A stretch of 64,000 bases of DNA from Variovorax sp. J22P240. GTDB lineage: Bacteria; Pseudomonadota; Gammaproteobacteria; Burkholderiales; Burkholderiaceae_C. Location of the stretch: NCBI RefSeq assembly GCF_030316855.1, contig NZ_JASZYR010000001.1, positions 1,178,001 through 1,242,000 of the forward strand. Direction: 5' to 3'. A model generated the notes under the pieces. The model searched no databases. It had not been told where the DNA came from and worked only from the letters and a program-made list of their open reading frames with translations. A program made the translations under genes and the position numbers. Each line of letters begins with the position of its first letter. Position 1 is the stretch's first letter. This document shows positions 55,287-64,000 of the stretch, one piece after another.

Positions 55287-57608
55287 TTAGCCAGTAGCTG
55301 CCTCTTCGGCCTCCGGCTTCGCCCTGCCCTCCTTCTTGGCCAGCGGCTGGATGTCGAGCTGCACTTCTTCCTTGTCGTCCAGGTCGACGGTCAGGCGACC
55401 ACCTTCCTGGAGGCGACCGAAGAGCAATTCGTCGGCCAAGGCACGACGGATCGTGTCCTGGATCAGTCGCTGCATCGGGCGAGCACCCATCAGCGGATCG
55501 AAGCCCTTCTTCGCGAGGTGCTTACGCAGCACATCGGTGAAGGTGACATCGACCTTCTTCTCGGCAAGCTGGGTCTCCAGCTGCAGGAGGAACTTGTCCA
55601 CCACGCGCAGGATGATCTGCTCGTCGAGCGCCTTGAAGCTCACGGTCGCGTCCAGGCGATTACGGAACTCCGGCGTGAACAGGCGCTTGATGTCGGCCAT
55701 TTCGTCGCCCGCCTGACGCGGATTGGTGAAGCCGATCGTCGCCTTGTTCATGGTCTCGGCACCCGCATTGGTGGTCATCACGATGATCACATTGCGGAAG
55801 TCGGCCTTGCGCCCGTTGTTGTCCGTCAGGGTGCCATGGTCCATGACCTGCAGCAGCACGTTGAAGATGTCCGGGTGCGCCTTCTCGATTTCATCGAGCA
55901 GCAGCACCGCGTGCGGCTTCTTCGTGATCGCTTCGGTCAGCAGACCGCCTTGGTCGAATCCAACGTAGCCCGGAGGCGCGCCGATCAGGCGGCTCACGGC
56001 ATGGCGCTCCATGTACTCCGACATGTCGAAGCGGATCAGCTCGATGCCCATGATGTAGGCGAGCTGCTTGGCCGCTTCGGTCTTGCCGACGCCCGTGGGA
56101 CCGCTGAACAGGAACGAGCCGATCGGCTTGTCTTCGCGGCCCAGGCCCGAACGCGCCATCTTGACCGCCGAAGCGAGCACTTCGAGGGCCTTGTCCTGGC
56201 CGAACACGACGCTCTTCAGGTCGCGCTCGATCGTCTGCAGCTTGCCGCGGTCGTCGTTCGACACGTTGGCCGGTGGAATGCGCGCGATCTTGGCGACGAT
56301 TTCCTCGACCTCGGTCTTGCTGATGGTCTTCTTGCGCTTGTTCGCGGGCAGGATGCGCTGAGCGGCGCCAGCTTCGTCGATCACGTCGATCGCCTTGTCG
56401 GGCAGATGACGGTCATTGATGTACTTGGCGCTCAACTCGGCAGCGGCCTGGAGCGCGGCCACGCCGTACTTCACGCCATGGTGCTCTTCGAAGCGCGACT
56501 TCAGGCCCTTCAGGATGTCGACGGTTTCCTGCACGGTCGGCTCGACCACGTCGACCTTCTGGAAGCGACGCGACAGGGCCGCATCCTTTTCGAAGATGCC
56601 GCGGTATTCGGTGAAGGTGGTGGCACCGATGCACTTGAGCTGGCCGCTCGAGAGCGCCGGCTTGAGCAGGTTGGACGCGTCGAGCGTGCCGCCCGAAGCA
56701 GCGCCAGCGCCGATCAGCGTGTGGATCTCGTCGATGAACAGGATCGCGTTCGGCTTGTCCTTGAGCGACTTGAGGACGCCCTTCAGGCGTTGCTCGAAGT
56801 CACCACGGTACTTGGTACCGGCCAGCAGCGCGCCCATGTCGAGCGAGTAGACGTTGGACTCCGCCAGGATCTCCGGCACGTCGTTCTGGGTGATGCGCCA
56901 CGCGAGGCCTTCGGCGATCGCCGTCTTGCCTACGCCAGCCTCACCCACCAGCAGCGGGTTGTTCTTGCGGCGGCGGCACAGGATCTGGATCACGCGCTCG
57001 ACCTCGTACTCGCGGCCGATGAGCGGATCGATCTTGCCTTCCTTGGCTAGCTGGTTGAGGTTCTGCGTGAACTGCTCCAGCGGGGAAGACTTCTCGTTCT
57101 TCTCGCCGCCGCCCTCTTCGCCCTCGCCCGAAGACGCGTCGTTGTTGCCCTTGGCGGCTTCCGGCGGATCGCTCTTCTTGATGCCGTGCGCGATGAAGTT
57201 CACGACATCGAGGCGCGTCACGCCCTGCTGATGCAGGTAGTAGACGGCATGAGAATCCTTTTCACCGAAGATCGCGACCAGCACGTTGGCGCCGGTGACT
57301 TCCTTCTTGCCGTTGCCGGTGGATTGCACATGCATGATGGCGCGCTGGATCACGCGCTGGAAACCCAGCGTCGGCTGGGTGTCGACATCGTCGGTACCCG
57401 CCACCTGGGGCGTGTTGTCCTTGATGAAGTTGGTGAGCGACGCGCGCAAGTCGTCGACGTTCGCCGAGCACGCGCGCAGAACCTCTGCGGCACTCGGGTT
57501 GTCCAGCAAAGCGAGCAGCAGGTGCTCCACCGTGATGAACTCGTGGCGCTGCTGCCTGGCTTCGACAAAAGCCATGTGCAAGCTGACTTCCAGTTCCTGG
57601 GCAATCAT
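55287..57608 (-). CDS. clpA: ATP-dependent Clp protease ATPase subunit ClpA
   Basis: The 773-residue AAA+ protein has the Clp N-domain (1-140), a charged linker (about 145-170), the first ATPase domain with [13 protein letters not shown] (about 218) and the second with [13 protein letters not shown] (about 506). The C-terminus is Glu/Ala-rich. It unfolds substrates for ClpP; the adaptor ClpS is encoded 54 bases upstream, as usual in proteobacteria. Confidence 0.97.
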   Translation of the reverse strand: MIAQELEVSLHMAFVEARQQRHEFITVEHLLLALLDNPSAAEVLRACSANVDDLRASLTNFIKDNTPQVAGTDDVDTQPTLGFQRVIQRAIMHVQSTGNGKKEVTGANVLVAIFGEKDSHAVYYLHQQGVTRLDVVNFIAHGIKKSDPPEAAKGNNDASSGEGEEGGGEKNEKSSPLEQFTQNLNQLAKEGKIDPLIGREYEVERVIQILCRRRKNNPLLVGEAGVGKTAIAEGLAWRITQNDVPEILAESNVYSLDMGALLAGTKYRGDFEQRLKGVLKSLKDKPNAILFIDEIHTLIGAGAASGGTLDASNLLKPALSSGQLKCIGATTFTEYRGIFEKDAALSRRFQKVDVVEPTVQETVDILKGLKSRFEEHHGVKYGVAALQAAAELSAKYINDRHLPDKAIDVIDEAGAAQRILPANKRKKTISKTEVEEIVAKIARIPPANVSNDDRGKLQTIERDLKSVVFGQDKALEVLASAVKMARSGLGREDKPIGSFLFSGPTGVGKTEAAKQLAYIMGIELIRFDMSEYMERHAVSRLIGAPPGYVGFDQGGLLTEAITKKPHAVLLLDEIEKAHPDIFNVLLQVMDHGTLTDNNGRKADFRNVIIVMTTNAGAETMNKATIGFTNPRQAGDEMADIKRLFTPEFRNRLDATVSFKALDEQIILRVVDKFLLQLETQLAEKKVDVTFTDVLRKHLAKKGFDPLMGARPMQRLIQDTIRRALADELLFGRLQEGGRLTVDLDDKEEVQLDIQPLAKKEGRAKPEAEEAATG

Positions 57609-57662
57609 GTGATTTCCTTTTGCCTTGCTGTAAATAATTTCTCAGATGGGTTGGAGCTCGGT

Positions 57663-58022
57663 TTATTCAACCGGTTCACTGACGCATTGCAACGGGTGCC
57701 CGGCCTGATGGGCCGCTTCCATCACCTGATTGACCTTCGTTGCCGCCATGTCACGGGAGTAGACCCCGCACACGCCACGACCATCGAGATGGATCTTGAG
57801 CATGATTTGCGTGGCGGTTTCGCGGTCCTTGTTGAAGAACTCCTGGATCACGACGATCACGAACTCCATCGGCGTGTAGTCGTCGTTCAGCATCACGACC
57901 TGGAACATCTGGGGCGGCGCGGTTTTCTGCGGCCGCCGTTCAAGAACGACCGCATCACCGTCGTCCCGCCTCGGCTTCGAGGCCGGGGGCGTCTTGGGGG
58001 TCGAGGGGATTCTGGTAGCCAT
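57663..58022 (-). CDS. clpS: ClpA adaptor protein ClpS
   Basis: Taking MATRIPSTP (ATG 58022) as start gives 119 residues; a start three codons upstream is possible. The core has [19 protein letters not shown] and the N-degron-binding His region [19 protein letters not shown]. It hands N-end-rule substrates to ClpA. A TATAAAAT sequence lies immediately upstream. Confidence 0.95.
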   Translation of the reverse strand: MATRIPSTPKTPPASKPRRDDGDAVVLERRPQKTAPPQMFQVVMLNDDYTPMEFVIVVIQEFFNKDRETATQIMLKIHLDGRGVCGVYSRDMAATKVNQVMEAAHQAGHPLQCVSEPVE

Positions 58023-58200
58023 GAAAATCATTTTATAGAGCAGCCGCGCGTTGCACTTGCCGTAGTGACACAACTGGAGGCAGCTTTGTGACATTCAAGG
58101 CGGATGCGGCTGGAACTGGATGTTCGATGCATGCAAACTGCGTGCCCTGATCGACCCAGAAAATGTTCGCAAGCCGCCCATGCGCGCAAGATGTGCAACA

Positions 58201-58233
58201 AAAAAGCCCCGTTGCCTTGCGGCCCGGGGCTTT
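58201..58233 (-). terminator. Intrinsic terminator of icd
   Basis: On the minus strand AAAGCCCCG pairs with CGGGGCTTT around a 13-base loop and is followed by a T run. It lies 36 bases after the icd stop. Confidence 0.85.
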
Positions 58234-58268
58234 GCTGGCGCAGCGTCCGAGGACGCCTGGGCGATGAT

Positions 58269-59528
58269 TTACATGTTGTCGATCATCACCTGGCCGAAGC
58301 CCGAGCAACTCACCTGGGTGGCTCCGTCCATCAGGCGCGCGAAGTCGTAGGTGACCTTTTTGCTGACGATGGATTTTTCCATCGAGCTGATGATCAGGTC
58401 GGCCGCCTCGATCCAACCCATGTGGCGCAGCATCATTTCGGCGGACAGGATTTCGGAACCGGGGTTCACGTAGTCCTTGCCGGCGTACTTCGGTGCCGTA
58501 CCGTGGGTGGCTTCGAACATGGCGACCGTGTCGCTCAGGTTCGCGCCCGGGGCGATTCCAATGCCGCCGACCTGTGCGGCCAGGGCGTCGGACACGTAGT
58601 CGCCGTTCAGGTTCAGCGTAGCGATCACGCTGTATTCGGCCGGGCGCAGCAGGATCTGTTGTAGGAATGCATCAGCAATCGAATCTTTGACGGTAATTTC
58701 TTTGCCCGTTTTGGGGTTCTTGAACCTCATCCAAGGGCCACCATCGATCAGTTCGGCGCCGAATTCCTTGGCTGCCAAGCCATAAGCCCAGTCGCGGAAA
58801 CCGCCTTCGGTGAACTTCATGATATTGCCCTTGTGCACGATCGTGACGCTGGGCTTGTCGTTGTCGATTGCGTACTGGATCGCCTTGCGCACCAGGCGCT
58901 CGGTGCCTTCGCGTGAAACCGGCTTGATGCCGATGCCCGAGGTGTTCGGAAAGCGGATCTTCTTGACGCCGAATTCGTCCTGCAGGAACTTGATGAGTTT
59001 CTTCGCCTTGTCGCTCTCGGCCTCGAACTCGATGCCTGCGTAAATGTCTTCCGAGTTCTCGCGGAAGATCACCATGTTGGTCTTTTGCGGCTCCTTCACG
59101 GGGCTCGGGACGCCTTCGAAATACTGGATAGGCCGCAGGCAGACGTACAAGTCCAGTTCCTGGCGCAGCGCGACGTTCAGCGAACGGATGCCGCCGCCGA
59201 CGGGTGTCGTCAGCGGGCCCTTGATGGAGATCACGTAGTCGCGGACGGCGTGGAGCGTTTCTTCGGGCAGCCAGACGTCGGGGCCATAGACCTTGGTCGA
59301 TTTCTCGCCGGCGTAGACCTCCATCCAGTGAATCTTCTTCTTGCCGCCATAGGCCTTGGCCACGGCGGCATCGACGACTTTGAGCATCACGGGGGTGATG
59401 TCGAAGCCGGTGCCGTCGCCCTCGATGAACGGAATGATCGGCTGGTCAGGCACATTCAGCGAGTTGTCGGCGTTGACCGTGATCTTCTGACCTTCGGCCG
59501 GGACTTTGATGTGCTGATAGCTGGACAT
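58269..59528 (-). CDS. icd: NADP-dependent isocitrate dehydrogenase
   Basis: The 419-residue enzyme has the substrate loop [20 protein letters not shown] with the regulatory Ser (about 115), [17 protein letters not shown] (about 152-168), and [12 protein letters not shown]. It oxidises isocitrate to 2-oxoglutarate with NADP in the citric acid cycle. Length and motifs match the dimeric Escherichia-type enzyme. Single gene with its own terminator. Confidence 0.97.
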   Translation of the reverse strand: MSSYQHIKVPAEGQKITVNADNSLNVPDQPIIPFIEGDGTGFDITPVMLKVVDAAVAKAYGGKKKIHWMEVYAGEKSTKVYGPDVWLPEETLHAVRDYVISIKGPLTTPVGGGIRSLNVALRQELDLYVCLRPIQYFEGVPSPVKEPQKTNMVIFRENSEDIYAGIEFEAESDKAKKLIKFLQDEFGVKKIRFPNTSGIGIKPVSREGTERLVRKAIQYAIDNDKPSVTIVHKGNIMKFTEGGFRDWAYGLAAKEFGAELIDGGPWMRFKNPKTGKEITVKDSIADAFLQQILLRPAEYSVIATLNLNGDYVSDALAAQVGGIGIAPGANLSDTVAMFEATHGTAPKYAGKDYVNPGSEILSAEMMLRHMGWIEAADLIISSMEKSIVSKKVTYDFARLMDGATQVSCSGFGQVMIDNM

Positions 59529-59719
59529 GAGAACAAGAACTCCGCATGAAATGAACGCTGGAAGACACTACGTTTCCAGCCGCCTGAATACCCTTAGAAT
59601 TTTAGACGCAACCGGAGGAGGCCGAAGAATCTGTCAACCACAGCCATATTGGCTCCGTTGTTGACTGACCTTCTGCTGGCCGGGAGGCGTTTACAACCAT
59701 TTCCATTGAGGAATCCGTA

Positions 59720-60037
59720 ATGAGCAAAGTTCTCGCAGTCATGATGGCCGGCCTGTTCGCAGCTGGCGCATACGCACAAGGCACCTCGCAAGAAGCCGCC
59801 CCCCAGACCAACACCAAGTCCCAGCAACGCGCGACCGAGCGCCGCGCCGACAAGCCCCAAGGCCAAGTCCGTCAGCCGACTGGCGACACGGCCAACACCG
59901 CTGAAGGTAGCGGTGGCCTGACCCAGAACAAGGCAACCGCCGCAGGTCAGGCTCGCGCCAACACCCGCAGCGATCGCCGCCGCAACAAGGATGGCAGCGT
60001 TCGCAAGGTGAACCCACAAGGCGGCACGCCCAACTGA
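59720..60037 (+). CDS. Small basic secreted protein of unknown function
   Basis: The 105-residue precursor follows a GAGG ribosome-binding site. The signal peptide ends AYA (about residue 19). The mature ~86 residues are low-complexity: rich in Gln, Asn, Thr, Arg and Gly, with no hydrophobic core and a basic C-terminal third (ANTRSDRRRNKDGSVRKVN). It is likely disordered in the periplasm. A strong terminator follows, so it is a single-gene transcript. I do not recognise a family. Confidence 0.8.
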   Translation: MSKVLAVMMAGLFAAGAYAQGTSQEAAPQTNTKSQQRATERRADKPQGQVRQPTGDTANTAEGSGGLTQNKATAAGQARANTRSDRRRNKDGSVRKVNPQGGTPN

Positions 60038-60060
60038 TTGGGTCGATCCGTCATGAAAAA

Positions 60061-60084
60061 GCGTTCTCCGGAACGCTTTTTTTT
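60061..60084 (+). terminator. Intrinsic terminator
   Basis: The stem GCGTTC-tccg-GAACGC is followed by eight T, 23 bases after the small secreted-protein stop. A run of five A precedes the stem, so it could also work on the other strand. Confidence 0.9.
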
Positions 60085-60170
60085 CGTCCGCACGGTGCAC
60101 CGCCCCCTCTGGTCAGGTGCCGGACAGGTAATTCCCCGGAATAAGAGGTAAGCTCCAAGCCCAATTGGTC

Positions 60171-60190
60171 ATGCCCGCATCCGCGGGCAT
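60171..60190. repeat. Short palindrome before the DUF192 gene
   Basis: ATGCCCGC-atcc-GCGGGCAT, eight-base arms, lies 33 bases before the DUF192 start. It is the kind of small palindrome often dispersed in these genomes; no second copy was seen here. It could be a leader hairpin. Confidence 0.35.
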
Positions 60191-60223
60191 TCTTGTTTGA
60201 GTTGCCGTCTCGAAAGTCGACCC

Positions 60224-60676
60224 ATGTTCCAGCGTTTTTTCGCCTTTTTGGCACTGTCGGCCACATTGCTGACTTTTGCGCAGGCCCAAGAGCCGCAAAG
60301 CAATCTCCAGCGAACCAAGCTTTCCGCCGGCATGTATCAGATCGATGTACAGATCGCCCAGACCCCCGAGCAGCGCCAGATCGGGCTGATGTTCCGCAAG
60401 GAAATGCCCCAGGCCGAGGGCATGATCTTCGTGTTCGAGCAGCCGGCCACTCAGTGCTTCTGGATGAAGAACACCCTGCTTCCACTGACGGCTGCCTTCG
60501 TCGCGGACGACGGCCGGATCGTGAACCTGGTCGACATGAAGCCCATGTCCGAGGATTCGCATTGCTCGAAGGAACCGGTTCGCTTCGTGCTGGAGATGAA
60601 CCAGGGCTGGTTCGCCCGCAAGAACATCAAGGAAGGAAGCAGACTGGGCGGCGAGTTCTTCGCAAGCCGGCGCTGA
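60224..60676 (+). CDS. DUF192 family secreted protein
   Basis: The ATG at 60224 gives 150 residues with a signal peptide ending AQA (about residue 22). The DUF192 core is present: QRQIGLMFRKEMP, GMIFVFEQPATQCFWMKNTLLPL and a C-terminal FVLEMNQGWFARKNIKEG. The family is widespread in the periplasm, and its biochemical role is unknown. Single gene between two terminators. Confidence 0.87.
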   Translation: MFQRFFAFLALSATLLTFAQAQEPQSNLQRTKLSAGMYQIDVQIAQTPEQRQIGLMFRKEMPQAEGMIFVFEQPATQCFWMKNTLLPLTAAFVADDGRIVNLVDMKPMSEDSHCSKEPVRFVLEMNQGWFARKNIKEGSRLGGEFFASRR

Positions 60677-60706
60677 ACGCTCGCCAAAGCCCTGAGGCAG
60701 CAAAAA

Positions 60707-60728
60707 GCCGACCCAAGGGTCGGCTTTT
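60707..60728. terminator. Bidirectional intrinsic terminator
   Basis: An eight-base-pair stem GCCGACCC-aa-GGGTCGGC has five A before and four T after it. It lies between the converging DUF192 and sodB genes and can serve both. Confidence 0.88.
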
Positions 60729-60748
60729 CGTGGGGCGAAACGTTCAGA

Positions 60749-61330
60749 TCAACCGAAGTTCTTCGCCGCGAAGTCCCAGTTCACCAGCTTTGCAAGGAAG
60801 GTCTCGACGTACTTGGGGCGCAGATTGCGGTAGTCGATGTAGTAGGCGTGTTCCCAGACGTCCACGGTCAGGAGCGCCTTGTCGTCGGTCGTCAGCGGCG
60901 TTCCGGCGGCGCCGGTGTTGACGATGTCCACGGAGCCGTCGGCCTTCTTCACCAGCCAGGTCCAGCCGGAGCCGAAGTTGCCCACCGCCGACTTCACGAA
61001 CGCTTCCTTGAACGCTGCGAAGCTGCCCCACTTGGAATCGATCGCCTTGGCCAACGCGCCGTCGGGCTCGCCGCCGCCAGCGGGCTTCATGCAGTTCCAG
61101 AAGAAGGTGTGGTTCCAGATCTGAGCCGCATTGTTGTAGATGCCGCCGCTGGACTTCTTGACGATCTCCTCGAGCGTCATGTTCTCGAATTCCGTGCCCT
61201 TTTGCAGGTTGTTCAGGTTCACGACGTAGGCATTGTGGTGCTTGCCGTAGTGGTATTCGAGCGTTTCCTTCGAATACTCAGGTGCCAGCGCGTCCAACGG
61301 GTATGGCAGAGGCGGAAGAACGTGTTCCAT
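60749..61330 (-). CDS. sodB: Iron superoxide dismutase
   Basis: The 193-residue enzyme has the metal ligands in [11 protein letters not shown] (first His), NHTFFW (second) and [11 protein letters not shown] (Asp and third His). GGGEPDG and the [11 protein letters not shown] context indicate the iron rather than manganese form. It converts superoxide to hydrogen peroxide in the cytoplasm. Confidence 0.96.
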   Translation of the reverse strand: MEHVLPPLPYPLDALAPEYSKETLEYHYGKHHNAYVVNLNNLQKGTEFENMTLEEIVKKSSGGIYNNAAQIWNHTFFWNCMKPAGGGEPDGALAKAIDSKWGSFAAFKEAFVKSAVGNFGSGWTWLVKKADGSVDIVNTGAAGTPLTTDDKALLTVDVWEHAYYIDYRNLRPKYVETFLAKLVNWDFAAKNFG

Positions 61331-61377
61331 GTTTTATCTCGCGGGTTGGTTGTGGGATGGCCGATTCTAGAAAGGAA

Positions 61378-62691
61378 TTACGCGTCGGGCGTCGGACGTG
61401 TTCCCTTTGTCCCCGATCGCATCACCTTGAGATCGACCGTGCCGTCGGCAAGGCGCGCGTGCACGTCGTCGCCGGCCGCCAGGCTCTGCACGCTGGTGAC
61501 GGCATGGCCGTCCGCGTTCGTGAGCCACGCATAGCCTCGTTGCAACACCAGCGCAGGGTCGAGCAACTGCAGGCGCAGCGCCGCTCGGTCGAGGCGCTCG
61601 TGCTGCCGAAAGAACACGGCGCGAAACCGCTGCGGCAACTCGGCTTGCAGTATTTGTTGGGTCTGCGCGAAGCGCCCTGTTCGGGATATCACGGCGTAGT
61701 GCAGGCGTTGCGCATTGTGGGCGAGGCGGAGTTTCTGCCGCCCCACCAACGCCGACGGGCGCCCGAGCCGGCCGGCCGCGACGTCAAGGCGCTGATTTGA
61801 AGCATCGACGCGCGCTGCGATCGACTCCCGCAGCCGGTCGTCCAGCAGTTCGAGAGCGCCGAGCCACAAGTCCCGAGGCGCCGCAACGAGTTCGGCAGCA
61901 GCCGTTGGCGTCGGCGCGCGGACGTCGGCGCAAAAATCCGCGATGGTGAAATCGGTCTCATGGCCGATGCCACTGATGACCGGTACGGGGCTCTGAACAA
62001 TGGTGCGCGCCAGCTGCTCGTCATTGAACGACCACAGATCCTCGATGGAGCCGCCCCCGCGCACCAGCAGAATGACATCGACCTGCGGCTGCGACCGGTA
62101 CAGCGACTGCATCGCACTCGCGAGTTCGGCTGCAGCATTTGCGCCCTGCACTGCCGCAGGCGCAATCACCACCGGGATGTGCGGCACGCGACGGCGCAGG
62201 GCGGTGACAACGTCATGGAGGGCCGCCGCGCCAAGCGAAGTCACGAGCCCGATGGAGTGCGGCATCGTCGGCAACGGTCGCTTGCGTGCGCCGTCGAAAA
62301 GTCCCTCCGCTTCCAGCCGTGCCTTGCGTTGCATGAACTGCTCGAACAAGGCGCCCTGGCCGGCCCGGCGCAGGCTCTCGACGACAAGTTGCAGGTCGCC
62401 CCTCGGCTCGTAGACCGCCAGCCGGCCGCGCACCTCGACCTGATCGCCATCGCGGGGCGAAAAATCGAGAAGGCTTGCCGCGCGCCGGAACATCGCACAC
62501 CGCAACTGGCCGAATTCGTCCTTCAGCGCGAAGTAGCAATGCCCGCTGCCGGCGCGAGAAAAGCCGGAGATTTCCCCCCGCACGATGACTGGGTTGAAGC
62601 GCGCATCCAGCGAATCCGCGACCGCTCGGCACAGCGCTCCAACAGCCCAGACTCGGCCTCCGGACGCAGGTGTTTGCTCACGTTCGTTCAT
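61378..62691 (-). CDS. xseA: Exodeoxyribonuclease VII large subunit
   Basis: The ATG at 62691 gives 437 residues. An N-terminal OB fold (about 15-110; [20 protein letters not shown]) is followed by the catalytic domain with [29 protein letters not shown] and [27 protein letters not shown] cut into its usual blocks, then a coiled coil. It degrades single-stranded DNA with the XseB subunit, which is not in this window. Downstream of sodB's promoter region (47-base gap). Confidence 0.95.
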   Translation of the reverse strand: MNEREQTPASGGRVWAVGALCRAVADSLDARFNPVIVRGEISGFSRAGSGHCYFALKDEFGQLRCAMFRRAASLLDFSPRDGDQVEVRGRLAVYEPRGDLQLVVESLRRAGQGALFEQFMQRKARLEAEGLFDGARKRPLPTMPHSIGLVTSLGAAALHDVVTALRRRVPHIPVVIAPAAVQGANAAAELASAMQSLYRSQPQVDVILLVRGGGSIEDLWSFNDEQLARTIVQSPVPVISGIGHETDFTIADFCADVRAPTPTAAAELVAAPRDLWLGALELLDDRLRESIAARVDASNQRLDVAAGRLGRPSALVGRQKLRLAHNAQRLHYAVISRTGRFAQTQQILQAELPQRFRAVFFRQHERLDRAALRLQLLDPALVLQRGYAWLTNADGHAVTSVQSLAAGDDVHARLADGTVDLKVMRSGTKGTRPTPDA

Positions 62692-63003
62692 GCCCAGACC
62701 GCTTTTCGCATCACGATTCGTCCACAAGCGGCCCCATGGTCGCCACAACGACCCCAGGGTCTGCAGCAAGAGCGCATGTCCTCGTGCAAGTTATTGATTT
62801 TATTGGAAAAAGTACTGCTCAATTTTCGGTCTAATCATCGAAACGCCCAGCCGACGCGGGTCCGGGCGAGTTGCTCTGCGTGTTAGTCACAAAGTTATCC
62901 ACAGATTGTGTGCGTCTTCGCCTACGTGAAAGACAGGTCGGGAAGGCGTGCCGGCTCGGTGGATAATCGCCGCGCATTTGCAGTCCATGGGCCGGAGGAA
63001 TTC
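62692..63003. other. 312-base intergenic region upstream of xseA and exbB
   Basis: No gene seen. It holds the divergent promoters of xseA and exbB, an A/T-rich patch at 62786-62840, and a perfect DnaA box at 62895-62903. The coding frame of exbB is open back to 62908 but has no start with a good ribosome-binding site there. Confidence 0.6.
62895..62903 (+). promoter_or_regulatory. Perfect DnaA box (TTATCCACA)
   Basis: The nine-base consensus is exact and is flanked by the imperfect inverted repeat CACAA/TTGTG (about 62889-62910). It lies ~100 bases before exbB. A single box suggests DnaA binding or regulation, not an origin. Confidence 0.5.
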
Positions 63004-63636
63004 TTGTTTTCCATCATAGTTGCTGCGGGTTGGCCGATTTGGCCTCTGCTCGCTTGTTCGGTGATCGGGCTAGCGCTCGTCATCGAGAGATTCACCAGCT
63101 TGAAGACCTCCCGGGTCTTGCCTCCCAAGTTGCTCGACGAGGCCATCACGGTGTCGCGCACTTCGATCCCCGGTCCGGATGTGGTGACCAAGCTGGAAAA
63201 GAACTCCGGACTCGGCGAGGTGCTGGCTGCAGGTTTTCGCGCGCTCAACACCAATCCGCTCTCGAGCGAAGACGACCTGCGTGTTTCCATGGAGGCAGCC
63301 GGACGCGTCGTGGCCCATCGGCTCGAACGCTACCTGCCCGCGCTGGCGACGATCGCATCGGCCGCACCGTTGCTCGGCCTCCTTGGCACCGTGATCGGCA
63401 TGATCGAGATCTTCGGCTCGCAGTCTCCGTCGAACGGCGCGGTCGGATCGGGCAATCCGGCGCAGCTTGCGCACGGGATTTCCATTGCGCTCTACAACAC
63501 CGCCTTCGGGCTCATCATCGCGATTCCGGCGCTGATCTTCTGGCGCTATTTCCGCAGCCGGGTTGACGAGTACCTGCTGAATCTCGAATTGGCCGGCGAA
63601 CGCTTTGCTCGCCATCTGAACACGTTGCGCCGATGA
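63004..63636 (+). CDS. exbB: ExbB/TolQ-family proton-channel protein
   Basis: The start is the TTG at 63004, five bases after a GGAGG ribosome-binding site; the open frame upstream has nothing comparable. The 210-residue protein has three membrane helices (about 8-27, 115-140, 155-180) and the MotA/TolQ block SAAPLLGLLGTVIGMIEIF. With ExbD it uses the proton gradient to energise outer-membrane transport. Its stop overlaps the exbD start as ATGA. Confidence 0.92.
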   Translation: MFSIIVAAGWPIWPLLACSVIGLALVIERFTSLKTSRVLPPKLLDEAITVSRTSIPGPDVVTKLEKNSGLGEVLAAGFRALNTNPLSSEDDLRVSMEAAGRVVAHRLERYLPALATIASAAPLLGLLGTVIGMIEIFGSQSPSNGAVGSGNPAQLAHGISIALYNTAFGLIIAIPALIFWRYFRSRVDEYLLNLELAGERFARHLNTLRR

Positions 63637-64000
63637 GAATGCATTTCCGCCACGGGTCGCGCGATGAGCCCGAGATCAACCTGATCCCGTTCATCGATGT
63701 GCTGCTGGTCGTGCTGATCTTCCTGATGCTGTCGACCACCTACAGCAAGTTTACGGAGATGCAGTTGCGTCTGCCGGTGGCTGATGTGGAGGCGCAGCGG
63801 GACTACCCGAAGGAAGTGATCGTCGCCGTGTCCTCCGACGGGCGCTATTCAATCAACAAGAACGTGCTGCCTGACCGCAGTGTCGAAGCGGTCGCCGTGG
63901 CGCTTGCGGCGGCTTCCGGAGGTGCGAGGGACAACGTCGTGATCATCAGCGCCGACGCCAATGCCTCCCATCAATCCGTGATCACGGTGATGGAAGCGGC
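63633..64000 (+). CDS. exbD: ExbD/TolR-family protein (5' part, runs off the right edge)
   Basis: Translation from the ATG at 63633 stays open to the end of the window (122 codons). The protein starts MRMHFRHGSRDEPEINLIPF, followed by one membrane helix IDVLLVVLIFLMLSTTY with the conserved helix Asp, and then the start of the periplasmic domain (QLRLPVAD onward). It works with ExbB; only the last residues are missing. Overlaps the exbB stop. Confidence 0.92.
   Translation, partial: MRMHFRHGSRDEPEINLIPFIDVLLVVLIFLMLSTTYSKFTEMQLRLPVADVEAQRDYPKEVIVAVSSDGRYSINKNVLPDRSVEAVAVALAAASGGARDNVVIISADANASHQSVITVMEA

Noticed and set aside
62895..62903. Replication origin around the DnaA box
   Set aside because: Only one box, no A/T-rich unwinding cluster with further boxes, and no dnaA, dnaN or gidA nearby.
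62908..63003. Longer exbB with start at 62908
   Set aside because: The extra 32 residues are not ExbB-like, while the TTG at 63004 has an excellent ribosome-binding site and begins with the first membrane helix.

Overview
The window looks like chromosomal DNA from a high-GC betaproteobacterium of the order Burkholderiales, most likely Comamonadaceae close to Variovorax. The evidence is the protein style (clpA-clpS, icd, sodB, xseA, exbB-exbD), the aryl-polyene locus, the uracil-degradation operon, and a dispersed palindromic element between genes that I associate with this family. No tRNA, rRNA, insertion sequence, prophage or CRISPR array was seen.

Region 1 (1-34.6 kb) is cell-surface chemistry. 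A Wzy-dependent exopolysaccharide (EPS) cluster on the minus strand runs from a poly-glycine lipoprotein (24.6 kb) through YjbH, Wza, a Wzb-type phosphatase, a Wzc-type tyrosine kinase, nucleotide-sugar enzymes (WecB, UDP-glucuronate 4-epimerase, UDP-glucose dehydrogenase), Wzx, Wzy, three glycosyltransferases, a small phosphoglycosyl transferase, an acyltransferase-SGNH O-acetylase, and a PglD/PglE/PglF-like set. The last gene fuses a VanZ domain to a membrane sugar dehydratase. This block lies between two parts of an aryl-polyene (xanthomonadin-type pigment) locus. On the left are an acyltransferase and a family-2 glycosyltransferase (1-1090, plus strand). On the right is a ten-gene minus-strand operon (25.1-34.6 kb) holding ACP, membrane protein, ligase-dehydratase fusion, acyltransferase, LolA-like carrier, MMPL exporter, deacetylase, methyltransferase, dehydratase and ketoreductase. 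No ketosynthase is present in the window.

Region 2 (34.7-42.1 kb) has a HerA-like ATPase, then an amino-acid dehydrogenase next to a three-gene ABC importer that diverges from an Lrp/AsnC regulator, then an ECF sigma factor with its NrsF-type membrane anti-sigma. A sequence matching the SigF-type promoter (GTAACC-N16-CGAA) overlaps the sigma factor's start codon.

Region 3 (42.3-51.7 kb) is one co-directional block for pyrimidine use: a GTP cyclohydrolase II-like Urc1, Urc4 (DUF1688), uracil phosphoribosyltransferase, a four-gene BMP-type nucleoside ABC importer, and a cytosine deaminase. Together they would import pyrimidine nucleosides or bases, deaminate cytosine to uracil, make UMP, and degrade uracil by the URC route.

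Region 4 (51.7-64 kb) is ordinary housekeeping: a GNAT enzyme, exonuclease I, cardiolipin synthase, ClpA/ClpS, NADP isocitrate dehydrogenase, a small basic secreted protein, a DUF192 protein, iron superoxide dismutase, exonuclease VII large subunit, and ExbB plus a truncated ExbD at the right edge. Several intrinsic terminators are clear here. Many starts are GTG or TTG rather than ATG; these are noted entry by entry.
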